This document shows positions 7,871 to 14,587 of a stretch of 26,722 bases of DNA, piece after piece. Position 1 is the stretch's first letter. Every line of letters begins with the position of its first letter. Origin of the DNA: DATEJJ01 sp039649115 (lineage in GTDB: Bacteria; Actinomycetota; Actinomycetes; Mycobacteriales; Micromonosporaceae); assembly GCA_039649115.1 (NCBI GenBank), contig JBBWZQ010000297.1, positions 1-26,722 of the forward strand. The letters are read 5' to 3'. Made by a program: the position numbers and the translations under genes. The notes beneath the pieces were generated by a model. That model was given only the letters and a program-made list of their open reading frames with translations, was not told the origin of the DNA and did not search any database.

Positions 7871-9915
7871 GCCACCACCGCGGGCTGCTCCAGCACCCGC
7901 CCGGCCGCGAGGTCCCAGGCCAGCCGGATGAACTGCGCGTGCGTCCACGCCAACGGGGTCGCCGAGAACGTCGGCGTGCCCGGCTCGACGGCGCCCGTAC
8001 CGGCCGGTGGCCGGTTGTCCCAGACCTGCTCGGGCAGCATGAGGCCGGGGCCGGCGGCGCGGGCCATCGAGGTCAGCCGGGCCCGGGCGCCGGCCAGGTC
8101 ACCGGCCGCGATCTGGTACTCGCCCCGCTCGCCCGACAGCAGCGGCCACGCCCGGCCCAGCGTGATGAACGAGTCGTCGGGCAGCCCGAACTCCCACGGC
8201 GAGCCGTCACGCTTCTCCCCGTACCCGTCGAACGAGGCGCGGTGCCAGAAGAAGCCCCGCGCGGTCGGTACGCCCAACTGCGCATCGATGACACCGAGCG
8301 TGTTCACCACGGCCGGGTCGCCGGCCGGCAGCACACCCAGCCGCACCAGGTCGAGGTAGCTCGGGTCGACCACCCGGCGCTGATCCACATTGGACGGTCC
8401 ACTGTCGCCGATCGGGTACGCGGTCCCCGCGTTGGGATTGCCGTCCTTGGTCAGGCGCAGGAAGTACGGCCCGGGCGAGTACGGCCCGGTCGTCGTCACC
8501 GTCCAGCCCTCCACCCGCGACCGCCAGTCGTCCGCGGTGGCCAGGTACCGCGCCGACGCGGCGCCGTCGTGGTTCGCGCGGGCCAGATCCGCCGCGCAGA
8601 CCAGCCCGGCGATCTCGCTGGCGATGGTGGCGGGGGAGTAGCCGGACTGGTTCTCCCACCGCTCCTGCGGCGTCCACGGTGCCCGGTTTCCATCCTGGCT
8701 GAAGCCGAGCAGGAAGTCGGCGGCCCGCCGCACGTGCGCCCAGGTTCCGGCGTCGGTGCGGCGCAACTGGTACGCGAGGACGATCGGGAACGCCACCTCG
8801 TCGAGCTGCAACCCGCTCCACACCGGCGTACCGTCCACAGTGGAGTTCTGCGGGAACGATCCGTCGGGCTTCTGCTGCACGGTGAAGAGGAAGTCCAGGG
8901 CCCGGTTCGCGGCGGCGAGGTCCCCGGCCGCGACCAGCGCGGTGGCGATCTGGTAGAGGTCGCGGGACCAGACCAGGTGGTAGGGCCCGGACGGGTCGTC
9001 CCGCCCCCAGATCCACGGCATGGTCGGCGACGCCACGAACGCACCCCGGTGGGTCTTGTCCTCGCTCGCCGCCAGCACCATGACCGACACCTGGTAAAGG
9101 TCGCGCGGTGCCGTGCCGGGCGGCCGGCGCAGCCCGGCGAGGTACCCGTGCCAGCCGCGCGCGAATGCCGCCGCGACCGCGGGGTACCCGGCGTCCCGGG
9201 ACGCGCGTGCGGTACCGAGTGCGGCGGCCGGCTCGGCGCCGAAGCCGAGCGCGAGAGTGCTGGTACCCGCGCCGGTGAACCGCAGCCGCGCGGTCTGCAC
9301 CAGGTTGCCCGCACCCCGGAACTCGTTGGACGTCGCGCCGAACGCGGGGGAGCCGACCAGCGCGCTGGCCGCCGCGGCGTCGAAGGCGAGCAGCGCGCCG
9401 CCCTCGGTGCGCCCCGCGTCGTCGTTGCGCGTGTTGGACAGCGCCGGATCGTAGATCGCGGACACCTGGTAGCGCCCGCGTTCGGCCGCCGTGAAGCGCA
9501 CCGACACGAGGACACTGTCCCGTGCCGGGTCCGTGGCGTACGAGGCCGTCAGCCGCCACCGGCCGGACCGTCCGGTGAACGTCTGCCGGTAGCTGAGGGA
9601 GGCCCTGTCCAGCAGCTCGGTGCGCACGTCAGCGGCGGCGACCCCGCGCCGGTCCGTGACCACGAACTGGAGTGCCCGCGCGGCCGGCGTACTCAAATCT
9701 GGGTAGTAGATCTCACCCAGGCCGCCCTCCCGCTGCACGGTCAGCCAGACCCGGCTGGCCGTCGTCGTGGACGTCGCCACGCCGGCCTTGTCGGCGGGCA
9801 GGAAGTCCGCGCCGTTGCCCGGCGCCGCGGGCGTGGCCGTCGCGGGCGCACCGGACACAGGCGCGACAAGGACGGTCGCGGCAGCGGCAACGACAACCTG
9901 GGAGAGTGGGCGCAT
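7855..9915 (-). CDS. Secreted GH15 glucodextranase/glucoamylase-like glycoside hydrolase
   Basis: The 686-residue protein has a signal peptide: MRPLSQ, a hydrophobic stretch to about residue 20, then Ala-rich cleavage sites near 22-28. The N-terminal beta-sandwich (about 35-265, opening NGADFLPADKAGVATSTTTA) is of glucodextranase type. The (alpha/alpha)6 barrel follows, with GRDDPSGPYHLVWSRDLYQ (304-322). The likely general acid is E421 in ERWENQSGYSP and the base E629 in LPEQVWD, by comparison with glucoamylase and glucodextranase. GH15 enzymes release glucose from the non-reducing ends of starch, dextran or related alpha-glucans outside the cell. The ATG at 9915 is chosen for the GGGAGG 6 nt upstream and the signal peptide; the frame extends to 9978 without support. 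Confidence 0.93.
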   Translation of the reverse strand: MRPLSQVVVAAAATVLVAPVSGAPATATPAAPGNGADFLPADKAGVATSTTTASRVWLTVQREGGLGEIYYPDLSTPAARALQFVVTDRRGVAAADVRTELLDRASLSYRQTFTGRSGRWRLTASYATDPARDSVLVSVRFTAAERGRYQVSAIYDPALSNTRNDDAGRTEGGALLAFDAAAASALVGSPAFGATSNEFRGAGNLVQTARLRFTGAGTSTLALGFGAEPAAALGTARASRDAGYPAVAAAFARGWHGYLAGLRRPPGTAPRDLYQVSVMVLAASEDKTHRGAFVASPTMPWIWGRDDPSGPYHLVWSRDLYQIATALVAAGDLAAANRALDFLFTVQQKPDGSFPQNSTVDGTPVWSGLQLDEVAFPIVLAYQLRRTDAGTWAHVRRAADFLLGFSQDGNRAPWTPQERWENQSGYSPATIASEIAGLVCAADLARANHDGAASARYLATADDWRSRVEGWTVTTTGPYSPGPYFLRLTKDGNPNAGTAYPIGDSGPSNVDQRRVVDPSYLDLVRLGVLPAGDPAVVNTLGVIDAQLGVPTARGFFWHRASFDGYGEKRDGSPWEFGLPDDSFITLGRAWPLLSGERGEYQIAAGDLAGARARLTSMARAAGPGLMLPEQVWDNRPPAGTGAVEPGTPTFSATPLAWTHAQFIRLAWDLAAGRVLEQPAVVAQRYQ

Positions 9916-10086
9916 GGCGGCCTCCCATTCACGGACGTAGAACTCCGCTGTTCCCCCGGACCTGCGCCACAAACACACGCCCCCGCGGTAGGTCGCCGCC
10001 GGTCAGCCACCGGCCACGACGACATCTGGATGGCCTCGGCCCTGCCGCGCGGCTCCGACGCCCCCGACGAGCCGGGCACCTCCGGG

Positions 10087-10212
10087 ACGGGGCACCGCGC
10101 CGGGACCGGGCACCGCGCCGGGACCGGGCACCGTGCCGGGATCGGGGGCGGCGCCGGGATCGGGGGCGGCGTCGGAACCGGGGGCGGCGCCGGGATCGGG
10201 GGCCAGGCGGGC
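10087..10212. repeat. 18-bp GC-rich minisatellite, seven units
   Basis: Units begin at 10087, 10105, 10123, 10141, 10159, 10177 and 10195 with exact 18-bp spacing. The first three resemble ACCGGGCACCGCGCCGGG and the last four ATCGGGGGCGGCGCCGGG, so two sub-families are joined head to tail. Because 18 is a multiple of three, a plus-strand frame reads hexapeptides of GTGHRA then GIGGGA type, and the minus strand reads proline-rich hexapeptides (PIPAPP type). Confidence 0.9.
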
Positions 10213-10372
10213 CGGCGGTGCCTCGGCCAGGCGCCGCGGGTCGCGCAGAACCGGCCGGTTGCGCCTGGTCGAGGTGTAGCCGCCGGTCCGGCGAGCGGGT
10301 GCTGAAGACCCCCTGCTCCAGCCGGGCGGAGGTCCGGTTCGACGACGGGCGGGTCATGTCGTACCCGACGCT

Positions 10373-10378
10373 TAGTCT
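10373..10378 (+). promoter_or_regulatory. -10 box for a leaderless mmcQ-like mRNA
   Basis: TAGTCT lies 7 nt before the ATG at 10386, and no Shine-Dalgarno sequence is present. This matches the leaderless layout seen before several genes in the window. Confidence 0.45.
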
Positions 10379-10385
10379 TGCCCGC

Positions 10386-10742
10386 ATGGTCACGGCGGAG
10401 GACATACGCCAGGTGGCACTGTCGCTGCCGCGCACGGAGGAGCACCTGATCCGGGACCGGGTCAAGTTCCGCGTCGGCAGGATCGTGTACGCCGCGCTCT
10501 CCCGGGACGAGACGACGATGGGCTTCGGCTTCCCCAAGGAGGAGCGCGCCGCCCTGGTGGCCGCCGAGCCCGACAAGTTCCTCATGCCGACCACCTCCGA
10601 CCTCCGCTACAACTGGGTCGTGGTGCGCCTGGCCGCGATCGACCAGCAGGAGATGCGGGAGCTCGTCTGCGACGCCTGGCGGATGGTCGTCCCCAAGCGG
10701 GTCGCCCGGGCGCACTTCGACGAGGGTGCGCAGTCCACGTAA
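10386..10742 (+). CDS. MmcQ/YjbR family DNA-binding-like protein
   Basis: The 118-residue protein fits the MmcQ/YjbR family length and shows its pattern: an N-terminal helix with ALSLPRTEEH (10-19), a beta-strand pair around KFRVGRIVYAALS, the GFGFPKEERAALVAAEPDKF segment, and a C-terminal helix ending in PKRVARAH. The fold is CyaY-like with a double-wing appearance and DNA binding has been proposed, but the biological role of the family is unknown. The ATG at 10386 is preferred over upstream in-frame starts because it gives family length and follows a well-placed -10 box. It precedes the SOD-like gene by 116 bp, probably as a separate transcription unit. Confidence 0.85.
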   Translation: MVTAEDIRQVALSLPRTEEHLIRDRVKFRVGRIVYAALSRDETTMGFGFPKEERAALVAAEPDKFLMPTTSDLRYNWVVVRLAAIDQQEMRELVCDAWRMVVPKRVARAHFDEGAQST

Positions 10743-10858
10743 CCATCCGGTGCCGTCGAACGTATTGATGGCTGACGAGTCTGCTTCAGAAGCGGACATA
10801 GCTACTCGAACCGGATCAGAAGGACCGCCACCCGTCCCCATCGGAGGTAGCAGCAAGC

Positions 10859-11638
10859 ATGAACAGAATCGTCGTGGGTGTACTCGGCCTCGGTGTCGCC
10901 GGCGCGCTCGCCGCGTCCGGAGCCGCGGTCGCGCACATCGTCACCACCGGACAGGCATCGCCCGCGCATGCGCCGTCACCGGCTGTCAGCGTGACCGCGG
11001 CCGGAATGGCGGACGACGGCGGCACAGGCACGGAGAGCACCGGTCCGACCGCGCGCGGTCAGCTCCGGGTGTACCTCAAGGACGCCACCGGCGCCACCGT
11101 GGCGCAGGTCGACATCACGCCGAGGGCAGCCGGTGGCAACCTCGTGGCGATCTCCGCCTGGGACCTCACGCCCGGCTTCCACGCGATCCAGCTGCACTCG
11201 GCCGGCAAGTGCGACGCCGGCGGCGCCACGGCGTTCGCCAGCGCGGGTGGCGTGCTGCGCCCCGCCGGGATGAGGAACAGCGCGACCGCGGGTGCGTTCC
11301 CGGTGCTGTCGGTGGGTGGGAACGGCAAGGTACAGGCGCAGTTCACGGCCGCCAACTTCAGGCTCCGCGACCTGTCCGGCGCCGCCGGCTCGTCGATCGT
11401 CCTGCACGACGTGCTCGCACCCGGTCTCAACGCCGCACAGGCCGCGACCCGTCTCGGCGACGACTCCCGTGCCCGCATCGCCTGCGGTGTCGTCTACCGA
11501 CCCCGTACCCCCAAGGGCGGAAACCACCCGTCGCCCTCGCCGACCCCGACGGCCGGCGAGACCACGCCGCCGGCCAACCCGGCACCGTCCGAGCCGCCGC
11601 TGGCCACCCCGTCGACCCAGCAGGGCCACCATTGGTGA
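10859..11638 (+). CDS. Secreted Cu/Zn superoxide dismutase-like protein lacking most metal ligands
   Basis: The 259-residue protein has an N-terminal signal or anchor (hydrophobic about 4-26, no clear lipobox). A SodC-like beta-barrel domain spans about 66-213, and a Ser/Pro/Thr-rich low-complexity tail (about 216-259) ends in GHHW. The fold is recognised from LRVYLKDATGATVAQVDITP, LTPGFHAIQLHSAGKCD, the VLHDV segment and RARIACGVV. In bovine SOD1 numbering, His43, His48, His120, Arg143 and both disulfide cysteines are kept (H108, H113, H183, R206, C118, C209). The copper ligand His46 is Gln111, and bridging His63 and zinc ligands His71, His80 and Asp83 have no counterpart. Normal dismutase activity is therefore unlikely. 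GGAGGT precedes the ATG. The LigD-type gene begins 12 bp after the stop. Confidence 0.85.
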   Translation: MNRIVVGVLGLGVAGALAASGAAVAHIVTTGQASPAHAPSPAVSVTAAGMADDGGTGTESTGPTARGQLRVYLKDATGATVAQVDITPRAAGGNLVAISAWDLTPGFHAIQLHSAGKCDAGGATAFASAGGVLRPAGMRNSATAGAFPVLSVGGNGKVQAQFTAANFRLRDLSGAAGSSIVLHDVLAPGLNAAQAATRLGDDSRARIACGVVYRPRTPKGGNHPSPSPTPTAGETTPPANPAPSEPPLATPSTQQGHHW

Positions 11639-11650
11639 GACCCTGTTCGT

Positions 11651-12607
11651 ATGCCTGCTGCTGGCGAAGAACGGGACGGCGTCCCGCTGACCAACCTTGA
11701 CCAGCCGCTGTTCGACAACGCCCGCGCCACCAAGCGGGACCTCGTTGACTACCTGGACGCCGTCCGCGACCGGCTCATCCCGCAACTGCGGGACCGGCCG
11801 CTGTCGGTGATCCGGGTGCTGCGTGGCCAGCAGCCGTTCATGCAGAAGAACGTGCCCAGGTACACGCCGCCCTGGGTACGCACGGTGCGGCTGTGGGCGG
11901 AGAGCTCCAAGCGCGAGGTCTCGTACGCGCTGTGCAACGACCGCCCGACGCTGCTCTGGTTCGCCAACCAGCGCGCCGTGGAGTACCACCCCACGCTCAT
12001 GCGTGCCGAGCACTGGGACCGCCCCACCCACCTCGTGCTCGACCTCGACCCGCCGCCCGGCGCCGACGCGTTCCCGGCTGCCGTCCGGGCCGCCCACCTG
12101 GTGCACCAGGCCCTCACCGACGCCGGCCTGGCCGGCGCCGTCAAGACCAGCGGGGCGAAGGGTGTGCACGTGTTCGTCCCGGTCCAGCCGTCGGTGACGA
12201 CCGAGGAGGTGGCCGCCGCGACCCGCGCGCTCGCCGCCCGCGCCGAGCGGCTGGACCCCGTGCTGGCCACCACGGCCTACATCCTGGAGGACCGCGGCGG
12301 CAAGGTTTTCCTCGACGCCACCCGGTCCGGCGGCGCCACCGTGGTGGCCGGGTACAGCCCGCGGGTGCGGCCAGGCGTTCCGGTGTCGTTCCCAGTCCCG
12401 TGGGACGAGCTCGACAACGTGACACCGGCCGACTTCACCGTGCACACCGCCATCGGGCTGCTCGCGGACGGGGATCCGTGGGCGGAACACATGCCGGAGC
12501 CGCAGCAGCTGAGCGCGGACCTGATCGAGGAGGGGCGGGCGATCCCGGTGGCGCGGGTACAGGCGATGCACGAGGGTAAGCGGCGCGCCCGCGCCCGTCG
12601 CGCCTGA
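11651..12607 (+). CDS. Stand-alone LigD-type polymerase/primase domain protein (NHEJ family)
   Basis: The 318-residue protein consists of one LigD polymerase (eukaryotic primase-like) domain. Key features are the metal-binding Asp pair in LVLDLDPPPG (D131, D133), a preceding catalytic-type His (H113), the nucleotide-binding TSGAKGVHVFVPV motif (166-178, K170), a third Asp in FLDATRSGG (D222) and the SPRVRPGVPVSFPVPWDEL segment (236-254). In bacterial non-homologous end joining such domains fill gaps, preferring ribonucleotides, and align broken ends with Ku. Here there is no ligase or phosphoesterase domain and no ku gene nearby. Actinobacteria often keep such single-domain paralogues. The ATG at 11651 has GGTGAG about 10 nt upstream. 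Only 12 bp separate it from the SOD-like gene, so co-transcription is plausible. Confidence 0.9.
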   Translation: MPAAGEERDGVPLTNLDQPLFDNARATKRDLVDYLDAVRDRLIPQLRDRPLSVIRVLRGQQPFMQKNVPRYTPPWVRTVRLWAESSKREVSYALCNDRPTLLWFANQRAVEYHPTLMRAEHWDRPTHLVLDLDPPPGADAFPAAVRAAHLVHQALTDAGLAGAVKTSGAKGVHVFVPVQPSVTTEEVAAATRALAARAERLDPVLATTAYILEDRGGKVFLDATRSGGATVVAGYSPRVRPGVPVSFPVPWDELDNVTPADFTVHTAIGLLADGDPWAEHMPEPQQLSADLIEEGRAIPVARVQAMHEGKRRARARRA

Positions 12608-12675
12608 CGCGTTCCCAGCCGGCCGTCGCGCTCAGCCGGCGGCGATCGCGTCGGCGGCGGCAGCACCGGTGCCAT

Positions 12676-13941
12676 CTACTGTGAGGGCCGGCGCACGGCC
12701 AGGTATCGCACCAGGTGATCGACCACCTCGCGCGCGTCGTCCTCGATGCCGTGGATAAAGGTCGACTTGCGTCGCCGCAGCACGGGCAGCCCCAGCGCGT
12801 ACAGCCCAGGGCTGTCGAGTACGCCGCCCTCGTGACACAGCTGGCCCTTCGCGTCGACCACCGGCAGGTCGAGCCACCTGTAGTCCGGACGGTAACCGGT
12901 CGCCCACACAATCGCCCGGATCTCGCCGCTTCGCAGATCGAGCTGGAGCCGCGTCGAAGCGGGCACGTGTGTCGGCGCGAAGTGCTCGCCAGGACCCACG
13001 TCGGCTTCGCGACCGAAAGTCCGGGCCCACTCGTCGAACGCGGCCAGCAGGCGTCTCATCTTGAGGTCGGCGAGCGAGCACACGTTACGCAGGCCGCCGG
13101 AGAACAGCGCGCAGCCGTCACGCACAGCCGCGCAGCGGCCCACCAGTTCGACGCCCATCGCGGTGAGCGCGTTGAGATCGAGCGTTGTGCTCTCGGGAGT
13201 CCCGACGAGCTGCGGCGAGGGTAGCCGCCGGGCCCGCGTGAGATCGTCGACCTCGTCGTACCGCTGGTCCCACACGCCTGAGACGTGCATCCACCACAGC
13301 ACATCGCGTTCGCGGTACGTGCGCGGCAACCGCACGTGCTCGCCCACCGAGAGGATCACCGGCCGGCCCGATCGCGTCAGCTCGGCCGCCAACTGCACGC
13401 CGGTTGCCGACGCGCCCACCACGAGTACCCCACCAGCGGGGAGCTGGGCGGCGTCACGGTAGTCGAATGACGTCAGTTGCTCGACGGACGCCGGCACCGC
13501 GGCGCTGAACTGAGGCACCGTCGGCACGTTGCAGGCGCCACTCGCAAGGATCACCGATCGGCAGCGAATGTCGCCGCGGCTCGTCGTCACGTGGTACCCG
13601 CCGTCGGCGCGCCGCACCGACGTGACGTTCGTACCGGTCCGCACGGGCGCACGCGAGACCGTGGCGAAGTGCTCGATGAACTCGATCACTTCGCCCATCG
13701 TCATGTACCCGTCAGGGTCCGGTCCTTCGTAGCGATGGCCCGGCAGCCGGCTCAGCCAGTTGGGCGTGAGGAGCCGCAGCGAGTCCCAGCGCTCGCGCCG
13801 CCACGAGTTGGCCACCTCGCCGCGCTCGAGCACGACGTGGTCGATCGACCGGGCGCCGAGGAAGTGACTTGCGGCCAGGCCCGCGTGCCCAGCGCCGATG
13901 ACGACCGTGGTGGCGCGCTCGATGGCTCGGCCCCCCGTCAG
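12676..13941 (-). CDS. FAD/NAD(P)-binding monooxygenase-like flavoprotein with no standard start codon
   Basis: The enzyme has about 415-421 residues and resembles single-component flavin monooxygenases (CzcO/FMO type). The FAD Rossmann motif VVIGAGHAGLA comes at once, followed by LERGEVANSWR and WDSLRLLTPNWLSRLPG. A second nucleotide site, VLVVGASATGVQLAAEL, has Ser for the middle Gly, and the C-terminal ATGYRPD motif is intact. The usual FMO fingerprint His is Thr in VEQLTSFDYRD. No ATG, GTG or TTG occurs in frame between 14379 and the FAD motif. Candidates are CTG at 13941, overlapping the OsmC stop as CTGA, and ATC at 13923, where a Met would normally stand. I use CTG provisionally. It lies directly downstream of the OsmC gene and is probably co-transcribed and coupled with it. 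Substrate unknown. Confidence 0.82.
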   Translation of the reverse strand: MTGGRAIERATTVVIGAGHAGLAASHFLGARSIDHVVLERGEVANSWRRERWDSLRLLTPNWLSRLPGHRYEGPDPDGYMTMGEVIEFIEHFATVSRAPVRTGTNVTSVRRADGGYHVTTSRGDIRCRSVILASGACNVPTVPQFSAAVPASVEQLTSFDYRDAAQLPAGGVLVVGASATGVQLAAELTRSGRPVILSVGEHVRLPRTYRERDVLWWMHVSGVWDQRYDEVDDLTRARRLPSPQLVGTPESTTLDLNALTAMGVELVGRCAAVRDGCALFSGGLRNVCSLADLKMRRLLAAFDEWARTFGREADVGPGEHFAPTHVPASTRLQLDLRSGEIRAIVWATGYRPDYRWLDLPVVDAKGQLCHEGGVLDSPGLYALGLPVLRRRKSTFIHGIEDDAREVVDHLVRYLAVRRPSQ

Positions 13942-14486
13942 GCGACCTCGACGGTGACGTTCGTGGGGTTTGTGAGAGCGTCGAACACGGCTGAGCGCTT
14001 CTGGGACTGGGCCACCAACGCTTCGATGTCCTCCTTCGAGGCATCCGCGTCGATGGTGAACGTCACCTTGATGTCGTTGAAGCCGTTGCGGACGTCGCTG
14101 TCGACGCCGAGGATGCCGCGGATGTCGTGCCCACCTTCGACCGTCGACTCGACCGAGCGCAGCTGGATGCCGCGATTCTGCGCGACGGACGCCACGCCCG
14201 CCGTCAGGCAGCTGGCCAAGCCGACGAGGAGGTACTCGATCGGCGTGATGCCGTTGTCCTCCGCGGCGAAGACCTCCGGATGGTCGGCGGAGAACACCGT
14301 TTCGGTTTTGTGGGTCTGCTCCTGCCCGAGACCGAAGAAGTTCTGGATCGTCGTCGTGCTGTGGACGCCGTTCTGCCACTTGGCGGACGCCCGCCAGGTG
14401 AACTGAGCAGCCTCAGGCGCGCCCTTCAGCACCTCGCGCGCGTCCAGGAGTGCCTGAACGTTGACTCCGTTATCGACCGTAGACAT
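13938..14486 (-). CDS. OsmC family protein
   Basis: This 182-residue OsmC/Ohr-superfamily protein has the long N-terminal extension of one subgroup (1-30), then FTWRASAKWQNG and the central helix ITPIEYLLVGLASCLTAGVAS. Ohr/OsmC peroxidases use two cysteines. The first is present (C93), but the position of the second, near 165, reads QKRSAVFDA with no Cys, and C93 is the only cysteine. A classical two-Cys thiol peroxidase mechanism is therefore not possible. Other roles, such as binding small thiols, persulfides or acyl groups, remain open. The ATG at 14486 is supported by GAGAGGGG about 12 nt upstream. It is divergent from metX, and its stop overlaps the beginning of the flavoprotein frame. 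Confidence 0.92.
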   Translation of the reverse strand: MSTVDNGVNVQALLDAREVLKGAPEAAQFTWRASAKWQNGVHSTTTIQNFFGLGQEQTHKTETVFSADHPEVFAAEDNGITPIEYLLVGLASCLTAGVASVAQNRGIQLRSVESTVEGGHDIRGILGVDSDVRNGFNDIKVTFTIDADASKEDIEALVAQSQKRSAVFDALTNPTNVTVEVA

Positions 14487-14536
14487 ATCCCGTGTTTTCC
14501 CCTCTCATCCCGGTTTCCTACAACACCCATCGGGAT
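14487..14536. promoter_or_regulatory. Repeated ATCCCG motifs in the OsmC/metX divergent region
   Basis: ATCCCG occurs at 14487-14492 and 14507-14512 (direct repeat, 20 bp apart) and inverted as CGGGAT at 14531-14536. The last two can form a 6-bp stem with an 18-nt loop. They sit between the OsmC start (14486) and the metX start (14588). A shared operator is inferred; no known regulator motif is recognised. Confidence 0.35.
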
Positions 14537-14574
14537 ACTCGACGATACACTGGCCCGGGTGAACTTGGACTAGC

Positions 14575-14580
14575 TATGAT
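14575..14580 (+). promoter_or_regulatory. -10 box TATGAT for metX
   Basis: TATGAT differs from the consensus by one base and ends 7 nt before the ATG at 14588, which would give a leaderless mRNA starting at or next to that ATG. No -35 consensus is seen at 16-18 nt. It overlaps the alternative ATG at 14576, which argues against that start. Confidence 0.5.
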
Positions 14581-14587
14581 CGCGCCC

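Larger units (their letters stand above)
9916..10385. other. 470-bp interval without a confident gene; holds an 18-bp minisatellite
   Basis: This gap lies upstream of both the GH15 gene (minus) and the MmcQ-like gene (plus), so it should contain promoters for both. Its centre is the minisatellite at 10087-10212. A weak candidate frame on the plus strand (10030-10305, 91 codons) has almost only G/C at third positions up to about 10260, but it lacks a ribosome-binding site and its composition is dominated by the repeat. I do not call it a gene. Confidence 0.5.

Noticed and set aside
10087..10212. CRISPR-like array.
   Set aside because: The units are contiguous 18-bp tandem repeats with no spacers.
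7639..10305. An 888-codon open frame on the plus strand opposite the GH15 gene.
   Set aside because: The GH15 reading on the minus strand is unambiguous with both catalytic glutamates. The plus frame is Arg/Gly/Pro-rich with no domain; only its last 92 codons are kept as a weak possibility in the repeat finding.
10976..12571. A 531-codon minus-strand frame opposite the SOD-like and LigD-type genes.
   Set aside because: Both plus-strand genes have recognisable motifs and signals; the minus frame has none.
13942..14379. GTG at 14379 as the flavoprotein start.
   Set aside because: It would add about 146 residues of Arg/Gly/His-rich sequence lying entirely within the OsmC gene in another frame; no such domain is known in the family.
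14559..14573. A four-codon leader peptide (GTG AAC TTG GAC TAG) just before metX.
   Set aside because: It would lie upstream of the likely transcription start and has no ribosome-binding site.
14491..14587. SAM-type riboswitch before metX.
   Set aside because: The interval is too short, metX appears to be transcribed leaderless from TATGAT, and no riboswitch core is recognisable.
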